NCBI GenBank assembly: GCA_018303725.1
Contig: JAGVXP010000020.1
Location: forward strand, 1-38,545
DNA length: 38,545 bases
Direction of reading: 5' to 3'
Source: Candidatus Woesearchaeota archaeon
GTDB taxonomy: Archaea; Nanobdellota; Nanobdellia; Woesearchaeales; JAGVXP01
The notes beneath the pieces were generated by a model that did no database searches, was not told where the DNA came from, and saw only the letters and a list, made by a program, of their open reading frames with translations. Of this stretch, positions 1 to 8,591 are shown in pieces (position 1 is the stretch's first letter; every line of letters starts with the position of its first letter). A program made the translations under genes and the position numbers.

Positions 1-2055
1 ATAGCTGCCATTAAGCTTTATCTCTTTCCTCTCAAATGAATGGGTTATTATGCTATTGTCATCTATTGGTTTAATCTCTGCTTTAAAGGAATCAAACACC
101 TTTTCAATATCTTCTATGTTTAAAGTAGTCTCTTCTTGGAATATATTTGGGGATAAAACCCCCCCTTCACTAACATATCTCCTTAAATAGGATATCTCAG
201 TTTTAGTCAGCTCAGCATCTCCTACTACAACCAAACCAAATTTTTTCAAATCCTCAGGTATGCCCCTACCTATTACTATTGTGCTGTGCTTTGGATCAAA
301 GAAATCCTGCATTATAAACTCAATTACAAAATCGTTTAATTTAGGGTGATCTTTTCCAAAAACCAGAACAGCATTGCCGCTGAAATAAGCCCTTGGCAAA
401 AACAGCTCATTTTCATAAAGATAGGGGCCGTATGCTTTTTCAAGATCTTCTATATCATCAAAACACACATAGCACTTTTCAAATTCATTTACAAGCTTAA
501 AATCATGATTCTCGATTGGTGATTTAGAAGTTAGATATTTCATATTCAAAATGCCCCAAAGTTTTGCTTCTTTGCTATTGGCCTTTATCAAATAAGCCCA
601 ATAAGGTTGATACCATGCCGGTTCATACGAGTATATATGCTCTAATCCCAAGGGTATATTATAAAAATCAGTCCCCCAGTCAATGCCCCTGGTTTCATAA
701 GTTTGGATCCTAAATATCCCCCGCTGCTTGCTTATATACTGCAATATATGGTTGTTTTCTATTGCTTTTTGGGGATCATGCAGTTTCCAGGGGACAGGAT
801 TAATGTTAAAGAGCGTTAAGTTTAATAATATCAGCGCAACAAGGGACAAGTAAATAATGTTAATTTTTTTATCATCAAATCTTTTCTTTAAAGTTAAAAA
901 TAATTGATGCGCCCCCATGCCGGCTAAAACAGCTCCGCAAAAAACAAATAAAACCAAAGCCCTGCTTATATATCTCATATAATCAAATGGGGGTATGTAT
1001 CTCCATAAAAAATAAGCAAGCGGAGATGCTGTAGCAATCAATATGGATAATATTGCTGCTGAAGAGAGCGAAAGGACCAACCGGTTATTCCATTTTTTAT
1101 ACAAAACAAAAATAATCAGTATAAACGCTGTAATGCCTATATGTTTTGCAGTGCCATACCTCTGTATTTTTGGCATTCCTTCGTAAATAGGCTCAATTAG
1201 CTCGTTGAATAGATTCTTGGCTTCTATTTTACGTGTTGAAAACTGTTCCCAGTCTGGTTTTTCCCTGCTGCTCATGTCAAGAAACTCTTTAGTTGGCAAT
1301 GCTCTTTGAGCAATTAACCCAAACAAAACAGATAAGACTATCAGTGAAATAAGGGAAGTTTTGATTAGCCTGTTAACAAAATTTTTTCTAGCCAAATAAA
1401 AGAAAGCATAAGTCAAAAATGCCATGAATGTCCATGTAAACACTTTCAAATCCGGGCCAGCCCTAATTTGCAAGGCAAATACAATCCCTGTTATTATGGA
1501 ATATTTAACCCATTTTTTCTCCCCAAACAATTTTATTGTGAATAGCAGAACTAAAGGCATAAAAGCATAAGCATTTAGGGTTGTTAGCCAGCCATCCCTC
1601 ATAAGTGTAACCACAAAGCCGTTAAACAAAAAGATCAAAGCAGCAATAAATGCAAATTTCCTATCTACCTTGATATTTATCATCAGAATATACATAAAGA
1701 TTCCGGCAAGTATGATATCAATAAGGTAGTTCAATTTTACAGCTACAAATGTAGAGGGGATTATAAGGACTAACGGCCCCAACAAATAATCCGAGCTTAA
1801 TGTGTTCCCTCTAAAAAAATAAGGCGTGCCGCTATACCTATTAGGATTCCATAATTGGAAGGGGTCATGGTATCTTGTTAAGGATTGTTTTAGGCTTTCA
1901 GCCATTGGCGAATAATAGGTTGCATAATCCCCGCCCGGCATATAGCTAAGGTGTATGGACCTCTGGTAAAACAATAAAGGAAGCAATATCAAAAGAATAA
2001 TGTAAGGTATATGTGGTTTTATCTTTCCAAATTTTTCTTTTAATAAAAGTTTCAT
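1..2055 (-). CDS. YfhO-like multi-pass membrane protein (GT-C type), partial
   Basis: This reading frame is open from an ATG at 2055 to the window edge (685 codons, no stop), so the ORF track missed it; its C-terminus lies outside. A short basic N-terminus is followed by a membrane segment and an early loop reading GDYATYYSPMAESL and then HDPFQLWNPNRYSGTPYF, the layout typical of YfhO/GT-C membrane proteins. About ten more hydrophobic segments follow, including a YMRYISRAL stretch near residue 360, and then a soluble C-terminal part. Such proteins are thought to transfer sugars from polyprenyl-phosphate donors on the outer face of the membrane. It starts 3 nt after the nitroreductase stop, so it is probably the last visible gene of the heptose/glycan operon. 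The family is assigned from motifs and layout; the donor and acceptor are unknown. Confidence 0.8.
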   Translation of the reverse strand, partial: MKLLLKEKFGKIKPHIPYIILLILLPLLFYQRSIHLSYMPGGDYATYYSPMAESLKQSLTRYHDPFQLWNPNRYSGTPYFFRGNTLSSDYLLGPLVLIIPSTFVAVKLNYLIDIILAGIFMYILMINIKVDRKFAFIAALIFLFNGFVVTLMRDGWLTTLNAYAFMPLVLLFTIKLFGEKKWVKYSIITGIVFALQIRAGPDLKVFTWTFMAFLTYAFFYLARKNFVNRLIKTSLISLIVLSVLFGLIAQRALPTKEFLDMSSREKPDWEQFSTRKIEAKNLFNELIEPIYEGMPKIQRYGTAKHIGITAFILIIFVLYKKWNNRLVLSLSSAAILSILIATASPLAYFLWRYIPPFDYMRYISRALVLFVFCGAVLAGMGAHQLFLTLKKRFDDKKINIIYLSLVALILLNLTLFNINPVPWKLHDPQKAIENNHILQYISKQRGIFRIQTYETRGIDWGTDFYNIPLGLEHIYSYEPAWYQPYWAYLIKANSKEAKLWGILNMKYLTSKSPIENHDFKLVNEFEKCYVCFDDIEDLEKAYGPYLYENELFLPRAYFSGNAVLVFGKDHPKLNDFVIEFIMQDFFDPKHSTIVIGRGIPEDLKKFGLVVVGDAELTKTEISYLRRYVSEGGVLSPNIFQEETTLNIEDIEKVFDSFKAEIKPIDDNSIITHSFERKEIKLNGSY

Positions 2056-2058
2056 TCT

Positions 2059-2700
2059 TTAATCAAACTTTTTTTCAAATTTTTTGTCCACAACCGGTTT
2101 TATATACTTCCTAAACGGTATTTTGTAATATATTTTTCTCCCAACTCTTCTGGCTTTTAAACCCAGCCCTATACCATGTTTCTTCTCTTCAAAATTGAAT
2201 TTGTTAACAGCGATTAAATCGCTGATTTTTCTTTTTCTTGCCCTCGGTCTTGGTTTCTCTTTGTAATAGCCCAATGCTATATAAGCGATTGGGTCATAAT
2301 AAGAGGGAATTTTCAGAATTTTTCTCAGCTGTTTTTTTGTTGGCAAATGGCAAACCCAGCAGCTGCCTATATTAAGGCTATGCGCCATTAAAATCATGTT
2401 CTCTATAGCTGCTGCTCCGCTTTGTATATGGTCCTGGTATTCAACATTATCTGTTTGATTGTCATAAACAACAATAACGCCCAATGGGGCATTTTTTATA
2501 AAAGCTGCAGCGCCAGCATCTATTATCTTTTGCAATAATCTCCTGTCATCTATAACAATAAATCTCCATCCCTGGATATCGCAGGCAGATGGGGCATAGT
2601 TTGCTGCTTCTATTATTTTTCTCAAATCTTCTCTCTCTACTCTTTTATCTGAAAATTTTCTTACACTTCTCCTTTCTTTTATTGCTTTTGATAATTCCAT
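2059..2700 (-). CDS. Nitroreductase-family FMN oxidoreductase
   Basis: The N-terminus MELSKAIKERRSVRKFSD followed by an AANYAPSACDIQGWRF stretch is the classic FMN-binding start of the nitroreductase fold. A central GSCWVCHLP segment and an IAYIALGYYKEKPRPR segment match the rest of the domain. The domain ends near residue 150, and about 60 extra residues, very basic, form a C-terminal tail that could contact membrane or nucleic acid. The gene lies 1 nt from its upstream neighbour and 3 nt from the downstream gene, so it is co-transcribed with glycan genes. The family is clear; the substrate is not, and a redox step on a sugar or lipid intermediate is only a guess. Confidence 0.88.
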   Translation of the reverse strand: MELSKAIKERRSVRKFSDKRVEREDLRKIIEAANYAPSACDIQGWRFIVIDDRRLLQKIIDAGAAAFIKNAPLGVIVVYDNQTDNVEYQDHIQSGAAAIENMILMAHSLNIGSCWVCHLPTKKQLRKILKIPSYYDPIAYIALGYYKEKPRPRARKRKISDLIAVNKFNFEEKKHGIGLGLKARRVGRKIYYKIPFRKYIKPVVDKKFEKKFD

Positions 2701-2701
2701 C

Positions 2702-4330
2702 CTATTTCACTCTTTTATGGCCTGCTCTCCCATTTTTTAAATCAATATTATGCGAAATCTCTGTCAAATTACCCAAATTTTTAAATTTTAAAACCCCAAA
2801 ACCATCGAGTTCCTGTGGCTGGAAAAATTTGGATGAGGGGATATACCTGTAAGCGAATTTGTCAATCAATATCAATTTAGCTGCTTTTTCATTTGAAATT
2901 ACCCTGTCGGTTATTCTTACATTGTTTTTGTCTATTGCAATAACTCTTTTAAATGCGATTGGCAGCAGACTCTTTTTTGTTATAAGCGTTTTTTTAATGG
3001 ATTCCCTTGCAATTTTGCTTAATATGCCGCCAGTTAATATTAATCTTAACAAAATATGTTTATACTTTGTAGGCTTTAAATATTTTTGTTTGCAAAACTT
3101 CCCGTTTATTATTAATTTATTATCTTCCTTTAAAACATTCCTATTCTTGTCAAAATAAGCAGATGAAGCCTTTGTTCCATCTGAAGAAATGATATAACCG
3201 CAGTCACTATAAATGATTTTTTTCTTTTTAACATCATAAACTCTTATCACCCCGCCTTTTGCTAAACCAATTATTATATATGCATTGCCAATCTTTTTAA
3301 CTAAAACCCCTGCATTATCAAAATGTTTAGTAAACTCTTTTCCTTCAAAAGGCAATAATACCTTCTTATTAGCAGCCTTATAATCAATATAAGTTTGTAT
3401 ATACTGGTAGAGATGCAAAGGCAGATACCTGTTATCCAAACAATTTATTGAAACAATATCTTTTTTTAATGAGTCAGAAAAAAAGCTTAAGATTGATTCT
3501 GCTGTTGGAATCTCTTTATTTAGCAAAGAAAACCCATGTGGTATAAGGTATTCTGTGTTCCTTGCTGTGTATTCCCCGCCAACTGTTCCATCAGGATGCA
3601 AAAAATAAGATATAAAGTCTATAGCTTTTTTCAAAGCCCCCAAAACCTTTTTGTCCCTTTTTTTTTTGTAATACACCGCTAAAAAATCTATGGTATAGCT
3701 CAAATAGCCAACATCGCATCCTTCATATTCAGGAAACCAGCCTTCTGGATTTTGCTTTTTTATTATGAAATCAATCTTTGCTCTTACAGCTTTATCATAC
3801 CTTCCTTTTCTTAATATCCTGTTTGACACATACACGCCTAATGCAGCCAACATCTCCTGGTTTAATACAAATCTTTCATTATTCCTTGATAAAAAATTAG
3901 CTGCTTTATCTATGGCCCTTATTATCATTTTCTTGGAACTTTCATCAATTTCATCTTTAACAAGATTGAATGCTTCTGCACAAGGGTATAAGCAGAGCGC
4001 AGTTCCAATATATGATTTTTCATTAGGGTAGTATTCATCAAAAGAGCCGCCTTTCTTTTGTATTTTTGACCAGAATTTTAAACCAGCTATAATCCATTCC
4101 AATATCTTCTTATTTCTGTAATAAATATTATCAGGCAAATTGTTTTTATAAAGCAATGCCAAAGAAAAAACACCGCTCTGCAAACTTGCATAAGGGCAGT
4201 CTGTTTTTTTATATTGCCAGTATTCCCTGTCAAAACAGCCATATGTAGCTGAAATGGGATTTCTATCTTGTAAACTTACCAGTTGGGGTATCCTTGATAA
4301 TGCTAGCTCTAAAAATATCTTTTTGTCCAT
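2702..4330 (-). CDS. Predicted alpha/alpha-toroid protein with C-terminal beta domain (heparinase/epimerase-like)
   Basis: I do not recognise a named family. Residues 1 to about 300 are a series of amphipathic helices with repeated small-residue turns (GTALCLYPCAEAF, LAALGVYVSNRIL, LSYTIDFLAVYYKK), as in alpha/alpha-toroid sugar enzymes. A histidine-containing HPDGTVGGEYTARNTEYL segment could be part of an active site. From about residue 330 the protein turns beta-rich, resembling the beta-sandwich half of heparinase II/III-like lyases and glucuronyl C5-epimerases. No signal peptide is visible, so it probably acts in the cytoplasm. It lies 2 nt after the glycosyltransferase gene inside the glycan operon. 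A sugar-polymer or lipid-linked glycan modifying role is inferred from fold impression and context only. Confidence 0.65.
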   Translation of the reverse strand: MDKKIFLELALSRIPQLVSLQDRNPISATYGCFDREYWQYKKTDCPYASLQSGVFSLALLYKNNLPDNIYYRNKKILEWIIAGLKFWSKIQKKGGSFDEYYPNEKSYIGTALCLYPCAEAFNLVKDEIDESSKKMIIRAIDKAANFLSRNNERFVLNQEMLAALGVYVSNRILRKGRYDKAVRAKIDFIIKKQNPEGWFPEYEGCDVGYLSYTIDFLAVYYKKKRDKKVLGALKKAIDFISYFLHPDGTVGGEYTARNTEYLIPHGFSLLNKEIPTAESILSFFSDSLKKDIVSINCLDNRYLPLHLYQYIQTYIDYKAANKKVLLPFEGKEFTKHFDNAGVLVKKIGNAYIIIGLAKGGVIRVYDVKKKKIIYSDCGYIISSDGTKASSAYFDKNRNVLKEDNKLIINGKFCKQKYLKPTKYKHILLRLILTGGILSKIARESIKKTLITKKSLLPIAFKRVIAIDKNNVRITDRVISNEKAAKLILIDKFAYRYIPSSKFFQPQELDGFGVLKFKNLGNLTEISHNIDLKNGRAGHKRVK

Positions 4331-4332
4331 CT

Positions 4333-5259
4333 TTACTTTAAGGCTTCTTTTCTGAATTTTGATATAACATTAACTATCAGGCCAAAAGAGAATATCTGGA
4401 TTCCTGCCACTATCAATAACAAAGACAATATCAAAAGGGGGAATCTTGATTCAATCCTTCCGCTTAATTCCAAATAAACCACATACAATCCAACTATAAA
4501 TCCAACTGAAGTTAAAATCCCGCCTAAAGAACCAAACACAGCTACAGGCCTATATGTGTATGAAAATTTGAACACAACCCTCAAAAAGGTTATAAATTCC
4601 TTTAGCACAGAAAGCTTTGATTTCCCTTTTTTTCTATGAACAAAAGTGATTGGAATTTCTTTTATTCTAAATCCCCTATACCATGATTCACATGCAAACT
4701 CCATGTTAAAAGGGTAACCTAATGACTCTATATAGAGTTTACTGTACATCTTTTTTGTGAATGCCCTATAACCAGAAGTTACATCTGTCAATTTAGCCCC
4801 AGCGAATATGTTTGCTATTTTATTTGCAAATTTGCTTACAACCCTTCTTTTCAGAGGCCAGTTTATTATTTTTGATTTGGGCAAATACCTGCTGCCTATC
4901 ACTAAATCAGCTCCCTCTTTTATTGCTTTTAAGAAATGAGGTATAAAATCAGGATTATGTGTTGTGTCGCCTTCCATACTGATTATAATATCCTTTTTTG
5001 CTTCAGAAAAGCCTAGTTTCCTTGCCGAGCCAACACCTTTTTTTGATGTTCTGTGTATAACCCTTATATTTTTATATCTCTTAGCTAACTTATCAGCTAT
5101 TCTTCCTGTACCATCTGGGCTGTTATCATCAATTATTATGATCTCTCCTTTTAAGCTGTTCTTTGATAAAACATCCTCTATATGGGGTATCAATTTAGTT
5201 ATATTCTCTCTTTCATTGTATGTAGGTATAACAATTGAAACTCCCATTTTTACCAGCAC
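4333..5259 (-). CDS. Polyprenyl-phosphate glycosyltransferase (DPM1-like GT2) with two C-terminal membrane segments
   Basis: This is a GT-A family 2 transferase that would load a sugar from a nucleotide donor onto a polyprenyl (dolichyl) phosphate. The N-terminus shows VSIVIPTYNERENI, an IIIDDNSPDGTG acidic motif near residue 45, and MEGDTTHNPDFIP near residue 95 as the metal-binding region. SGYRAFTKKMY is the usual DPM1-type acceptor segment. After residue 230 two hydrophobic segments anchor the protein, so it is the membrane-attached form of the family. Its start overlaps the end of the dehydrogenase gene by 10 nt, indicating coupled translation. The sugar carried cannot be read from the sequence; mannose, glucose or a uronic acid are all possible. 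Confidence 0.9.
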   Translation of the reverse strand: MLVKMGVSIVIPTYNERENITKLIPHIEDVLSKNSLKGEIIIIDDNSPDGTGRIADKLAKRYKNIRVIHRTSKKGVGSARKLGFSEAKKDIIISMEGDTTHNPDFIPHFLKAIKEGADLVIGSRYLPKSKIINWPLKRRVVSKFANKIANIFAGAKLTDVTSGYRAFTKKMYSKLYIESLGYPFNMEFACESWYRGFRIKEIPITFVHRKKGKSKLSVLKEFITFLRVVFKFSYTYRPVAVFGSLGGILTSVGFIVGLYVVYLELSGRIESRFPLLILSLLLIVAGIQIFSFGLIVNVISKFRKEALK

Positions 5260-6563
5260 AAACCAACATATTCTCCTTTTATTTCTTTTTTTTCAAACAT
5301 TCTTACAAAATCAATTACTATTTGGCTTTCTTTAATTAGCTTAGTTAATATCTTGAAATCATCATCTTTGTTTTTTATTACAATTGCCTCTGAACCATTT
5401 ACTACATCTCTAATTGTTGGACAAAATAGATTCATCAAATGAGGAAATTCCTCTTCAATTATCTTTTTATTAGCGCCAAATTTTTGTGATAAAAGAACAT
5501 TTTTGTCATAAATCTTAATGTTAAGCCCCCTATCTACAAGTTTTTTAACAATAGCTATCATTGCGCTTGATCTTAGGTCGTCTGTTCCTTCTTTGAAGCT
5601 TAATCCAAGAATACCAATCTTTTTCTTATTAGTGCCTAATATAATATTTGCGCAAACATCAATATGGCTTTCATTGCTTTTTTTAATTGCCTCTAATAAA
5701 GGAACATTTAATCCTTCCTTTTTAGCCTCATCTATCAAGGCAGAAGAGTCTTTCGTTAAGCAAGAGCCGCCAAAAGGAACACCGGGTTTTAGGTAGGATG
5801 AAGATATATTTAGTTTTTCATCCATGCAAAATATCTTCATCAATTCATGGCTGTCTATATTGCTTTTTTTGCATATATTACCAATCTCATTTGCGAATGC
5901 TACTTTCAATCCGTGAAATGAATTATTAGCATATTTTATCATCTCTGCTACCTTTATTGAGGTTTTTGCAATTGGCGCTTTAATATCCTTAAATAATTCT
6001 TCCACAATCCTTTCAGATTTTTCATCTAAACAGCCTATAACTGTTGTTGAAGGATTAAAAAAATCATAGACAGCTGAGCCCTCTCTTAGGAATTCCGGGT
6101 TATGGCAAACGCCAAAATCTTTAGAAGCCTTTTTTCCAGAATTATTCTCTATAATTGGGATTAATAAATTTTCAACAGATCCGGGAAACATTGTGCTCTT
6201 AAAAACAATTATGTGGTAGCTATTTTTCAATTTCAACGCCTTTCCTATGCCCTCACAAACCTTTTTGGTATGTTCAAGATCCAAACTGCCATCTTTTTTT
6301 GCAGGCGTCCCAACGCAAACAAAAGACATTTCAGAATTTAGAACAGCCTCTTTAGAATTGGTTGTCGCTTCTATCTTTTTTAATTCAACATACTTTTTTA
6401 TATATTTGTCAAGATCCTTTTCAACAACAGGACTTTTGCCCTTTTTTATAACTTCAACCTTTTCGCTGTTTATATCTATGCCTATAATATTATGGCCCAA
6501 ACTGGCCAATCCTGCTGCCAAAACACAGCCAACATAACCCAATCCGAATATGCTTATCTTCAT
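5250..6563 (-). CDS. UDP-glucose/GDP-mannose 6-dehydrogenase family enzyme
   Basis: The enzyme oxidises the C6 hydroxyl of a nucleotide sugar to a uronic acid in two NAD-dependent steps. It has the N-terminal Rossmann motif GLGYVGCVLAAGLASLG, the central NPEFLREGSAVYDFFNP signature, and the catalytic cysteine in GGSCLTKDS near residue 267. The C-terminal NAD/UDP-binding domain carries LGLSFKEGTDDLR. At 437 residues it has family-typical length. It has its own likely promoter: reading the minus strand, an ATTATAAATA box lies before the start and GAGGGTGG could act as ribosome binding site. Whether UDP-glucose, GDP-mannose or UDP-N-acetylmannosamine is used cannot be decided; the NPEFLREG-x-A-x-x-D-F/Y-x-x-P form is seen in several subfamilies. 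Confidence 0.93.
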   Translation of the reverse strand: MKISIFGLGYVGCVLAAGLASLGHNIIGIDINSEKVEVIKKGKSPVVEKDLDKYIKKYVELKKIEATTNSKEAVLNSEMSFVCVGTPAKKDGSLDLEHTKKVCEGIGKALKLKNSYHIIVFKSTMFPGSVENLLIPIIENNSGKKASKDFGVCHNPEFLREGSAVYDFFNPSTTVIGCLDEKSERIVEELFKDIKAPIAKTSIKVAEMIKYANNSFHGLKVAFANEIGNICKKSNIDSHELMKIFCMDEKLNISSSYLKPGVPFGGSCLTKDSSALIDEAKKEGLNVPLLEAIKKSNESHIDVCANIILGTNKKKIGILGLSFKEGTDDLRSSAMIAIVKKLVDRGLNIKIYDKNVLLSQKFGANKKIIEEEFPHLMNLFCPTIRDVVNGSEAIVIKNKDDDFKILTKLIKESQIVIDFVRMFEKKEIKGEYVGLCW

Positions 6564-6628
6564 TTAATTATGCCACCCTCTTCCCTCTTAAGAATAATAG
6601 TCTATTTATAATATTTTTGTTTATAAGG

Positions 6629-7615
6629 CTATACGCCTTTTATCAGCTTTGTAGTAGAAAAACCGCCAAAATTCCTTATTAAATGGATTTTACCCCCATA
6701 TTTTTTGACTGTAGGTGCTTCTATGCAATCATAGCCATACTCCTCTCCATTGCAGTGCACATCCGGCTTTATTGCTTCCAACAATTTTATTGGTGTTTTT
6801 TCATCAAATATCACAACATAATCTACCATATCTAAAGAAGAAAGTACAGCTGCCCTTGCTCTCTCATTGTTAATAGGCCTTTTTGGGCCTTTGTTTTCTT
6901 TTACAGAGCTGTCTGAATTTAACCCTACAACCAGAATATCTCCCTGCTTTTTTGATTGCTCTAGAAAATACATATGGCCTGGATGCAGAATGTCAAAGCA
7001 GCCATTACAAGTTACTATTTTTTTATTTTTCTTCTTTAATCCTTTTGCTATCTTTTCAATTTCTTTTTTTGTTTTGATTTTTTCCTTTTTTTGGTTTATA
7101 AATTTAATTGCTTCTAACAAACTATCTGATATGTAATCTGGTTTTATCTTTAATTCTTTAAAGTGTTTTTTGCCGTGGCCGCTAAGCAGATATATTGTTT
7201 TTGTGTTTGCATTCTTCCCCAATCCAATATCATGTGGATGGTCGCCTATTACAAATGATTCTTTTAGATCTACATCAAACTCTTTTTCTGCTTCTTTTAT
7301 AAATTTTATATTTGGCTTTCTGCAATCACAATTTTTTTCAGGAGCATGGGGGCAATAGTAGGTTTTTTCTATTTTGATTTTTTGCTTTTTCAACTCATTT
7401 ACCAGTCTGTTGTTGAATTTATTGAAATCTCTTTCTGTGTAATAGCCTCTGCCAATTCCGGACTGGTTTGTTATTATTATGAATTTGAAATTTTTTTTTA
7501 GAAGATTTAATGCCTTGAAAACACCCGGAAAAAACTTTAAATCCTTTGTCTTGTAGGTGTAGCCTTCATCTATATTCAAAGTGCCGTCGCGGTCAAGAAA
7601 AATAAATTTATTCAT
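6629..7615 (-). CDS. Fused heptose-bisphosphate phosphatase (GmhB-like) and ADP-heptose synthase adenylyltransferase (HldC-like)
   Basis: Two enzymes of the ADP-heptose route are joined. Residues 1 to about 170 are a HAD phosphatase of the GmhB/HisB-N type: FLDRDGTLN holds the nucleophile, TNQSGIGRG is motif II, and CPHAPEKNCDCRKP holds the zinc-binding Cys/His cluster. Residues about 185 to 328 are a cytidylyltransferase-like adenylyltransferase: GCFDILHPGHMYFLEQ gives the nucleotide-binding HxGH motif, and the RPINNERARAAVLSSL and VDYVVIFDEKTP segments match the C-terminal half of HldE. The expected role is to dephosphorylate heptose 1,7-bisphosphate and then activate heptose-1-phosphate with ATP. 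The start overlaps the kinase gene by 8 nt. The fusion partner differs from the usual HldE, where the adenylyltransferase is fused to the kinase. Confidence 0.9.
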   Translation of the reverse strand: MNKFIFLDRDGTLNIDEGYTYKTKDLKFFPGVFKALNLLKKNFKFIIITNQSGIGRGYYTERDFNKFNNRLVNELKKQKIKIEKTYYCPHAPEKNCDCRKPNIKFIKEAEKEFDVDLKESFVIGDHPHDIGLGKNANTKTIYLLSGHGKKHFKELKIKPDYISDSLLEAIKFINQKKEKIKTKKEIEKIAKGLKKKNKKIVTCNGCFDILHPGHMYFLEQSKKQGDILVVGLNSDSSVKENKGPKRPINNERARAAVLSSLDMVDYVVIFDEKTPIKLLEAIKPDVHCNGEEYGYDCIEAPTVKKYGGKIHLIRNFGGFSTTKLIKGV

Positions 7616-8591
7616 TTTCCAAGCTTTGTTTCAGTTCATTTATGCTCAATGTTGATGTCCCTACTTTCCCAACAACAACACCAGCTGCATGGTTTGCAAT
7701 AATTGCTGCCTGCCTTAATGTTGCGCCAGATGTTAAAGCTAATGTTACTGTTGCTACCACTGTATCGCCTGCTCCTGTTACATCATAAACCTCTTTTGCT
7801 TTTGTTGGGATGTTCATCACCTTCCCATTTGTTTCAAACAAAGTCATTCCTTTTTCCCCCCTTGTTATTAAAACAGGCGCTTTTAGCTCTTTTAGGATTT
7901 TTTTGCCTATCTTCAGCACATTTTTTTCAGAGTCTGGTTCTATATTTGTCATTTCGGATGCTTCCTTGCAGTTTGGCGTTATCAAAGTTGCATCTTTGTA
8001 GAATTTTTTATTTTGTGGTTTTGGATCGATTGTTACTATCTTTTTATTTCCTTTGCACAATTTTATTATATTCATCATTAGATTTTTTGTTATAACGCCT
8101 TTGGCGTAATCTGAAATTACCACTCCATCAATGCCTTTTATTTTGTTTGTAACAAAATCTAAAATTTTATTTTCTATTTCTTTGCTTAGGTATTCCCCTT
8201 TTTCATAGTCTATTCTTAATAATTGCTGCCTTTGGCCAATAACCCTCACTTTTTGTATTGTTGGCTTTTTTTCATCTGTGATGATATATTCTGTTTTGAT
8301 ATTTCTTTTTCTCATCTCTTTTAATAAAATCTCATTTGCAATATCCTTCCCAACAATGCCTGACATATAAGAATCTGAACCAAAGGCAGCTATATTATTT
8401 GCTACATTTGCAGCTCCTCCAGGTGCGTAACTTTCTGCCTGCACAGAAACAACCTGAACGGGAGCTTCAGGGCTTATTCTTGTTACATCTCCCCAGATAT
8501 ACTTATCCAGCATGATATCCCCTACAACAAGAATTTTCTTATTTTTGAACTGGCTAATTATCTTAATTAGTTTTTCATTTTTTTTGCTCAT
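7608..8591 (-). CDS. hldA: D-glycero-D-manno-heptose-7-phosphate kinase (HldA-like, PfkB family)
   Basis: This is a ribokinase-fold sugar kinase close to the N-terminal half of bacterial HldE. The residues LDKYIWGDVTRISPEAPVQV and PGGAANVANNIAAFG are nearly the HldE signatures, and VTGAGDTVVATVTLAL is the PfkB signature with the catalytic aspartate near residue 275. ITRGEKGMTLF also fits. It should phosphorylate heptose-7-phosphate at C1 to give the bisphosphate used by the next gene product. It overlaps the epimerase gene by 4 nt and the GmhB-HldC fusion by 8 nt, so the three are translated together. The close match to a bacterial pathway enzyme suggests transfer from bacteria, an inference a tree would test. 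Confidence 0.9.
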   Translation of the reverse strand: MSKKNEKLIKIISQFKNKKILVVGDIMLDKYIWGDVTRISPEAPVQVVSVQAESYAPGGAANVANNIAAFGSDSYMSGIVGKDIANEILLKEMRKRNIKTEYIITDEKKPTIQKVRVIGQRQQLLRIDYEKGEYLSKEIENKILDFVTNKIKGIDGVVISDYAKGVITKNLMMNIIKLCKGNKKIVTIDPKPQNKKFYKDATLITPNCKEASEMTNIEPDSEKNVLKIGKKILKELKAPVLITRGEKGMTLFETNGKVMNIPTKAKEVYDVTGAGDTVVATVTLALTSGATLRQAAIIANHAAGVVVGKVGTSTLSINELKQSLENE

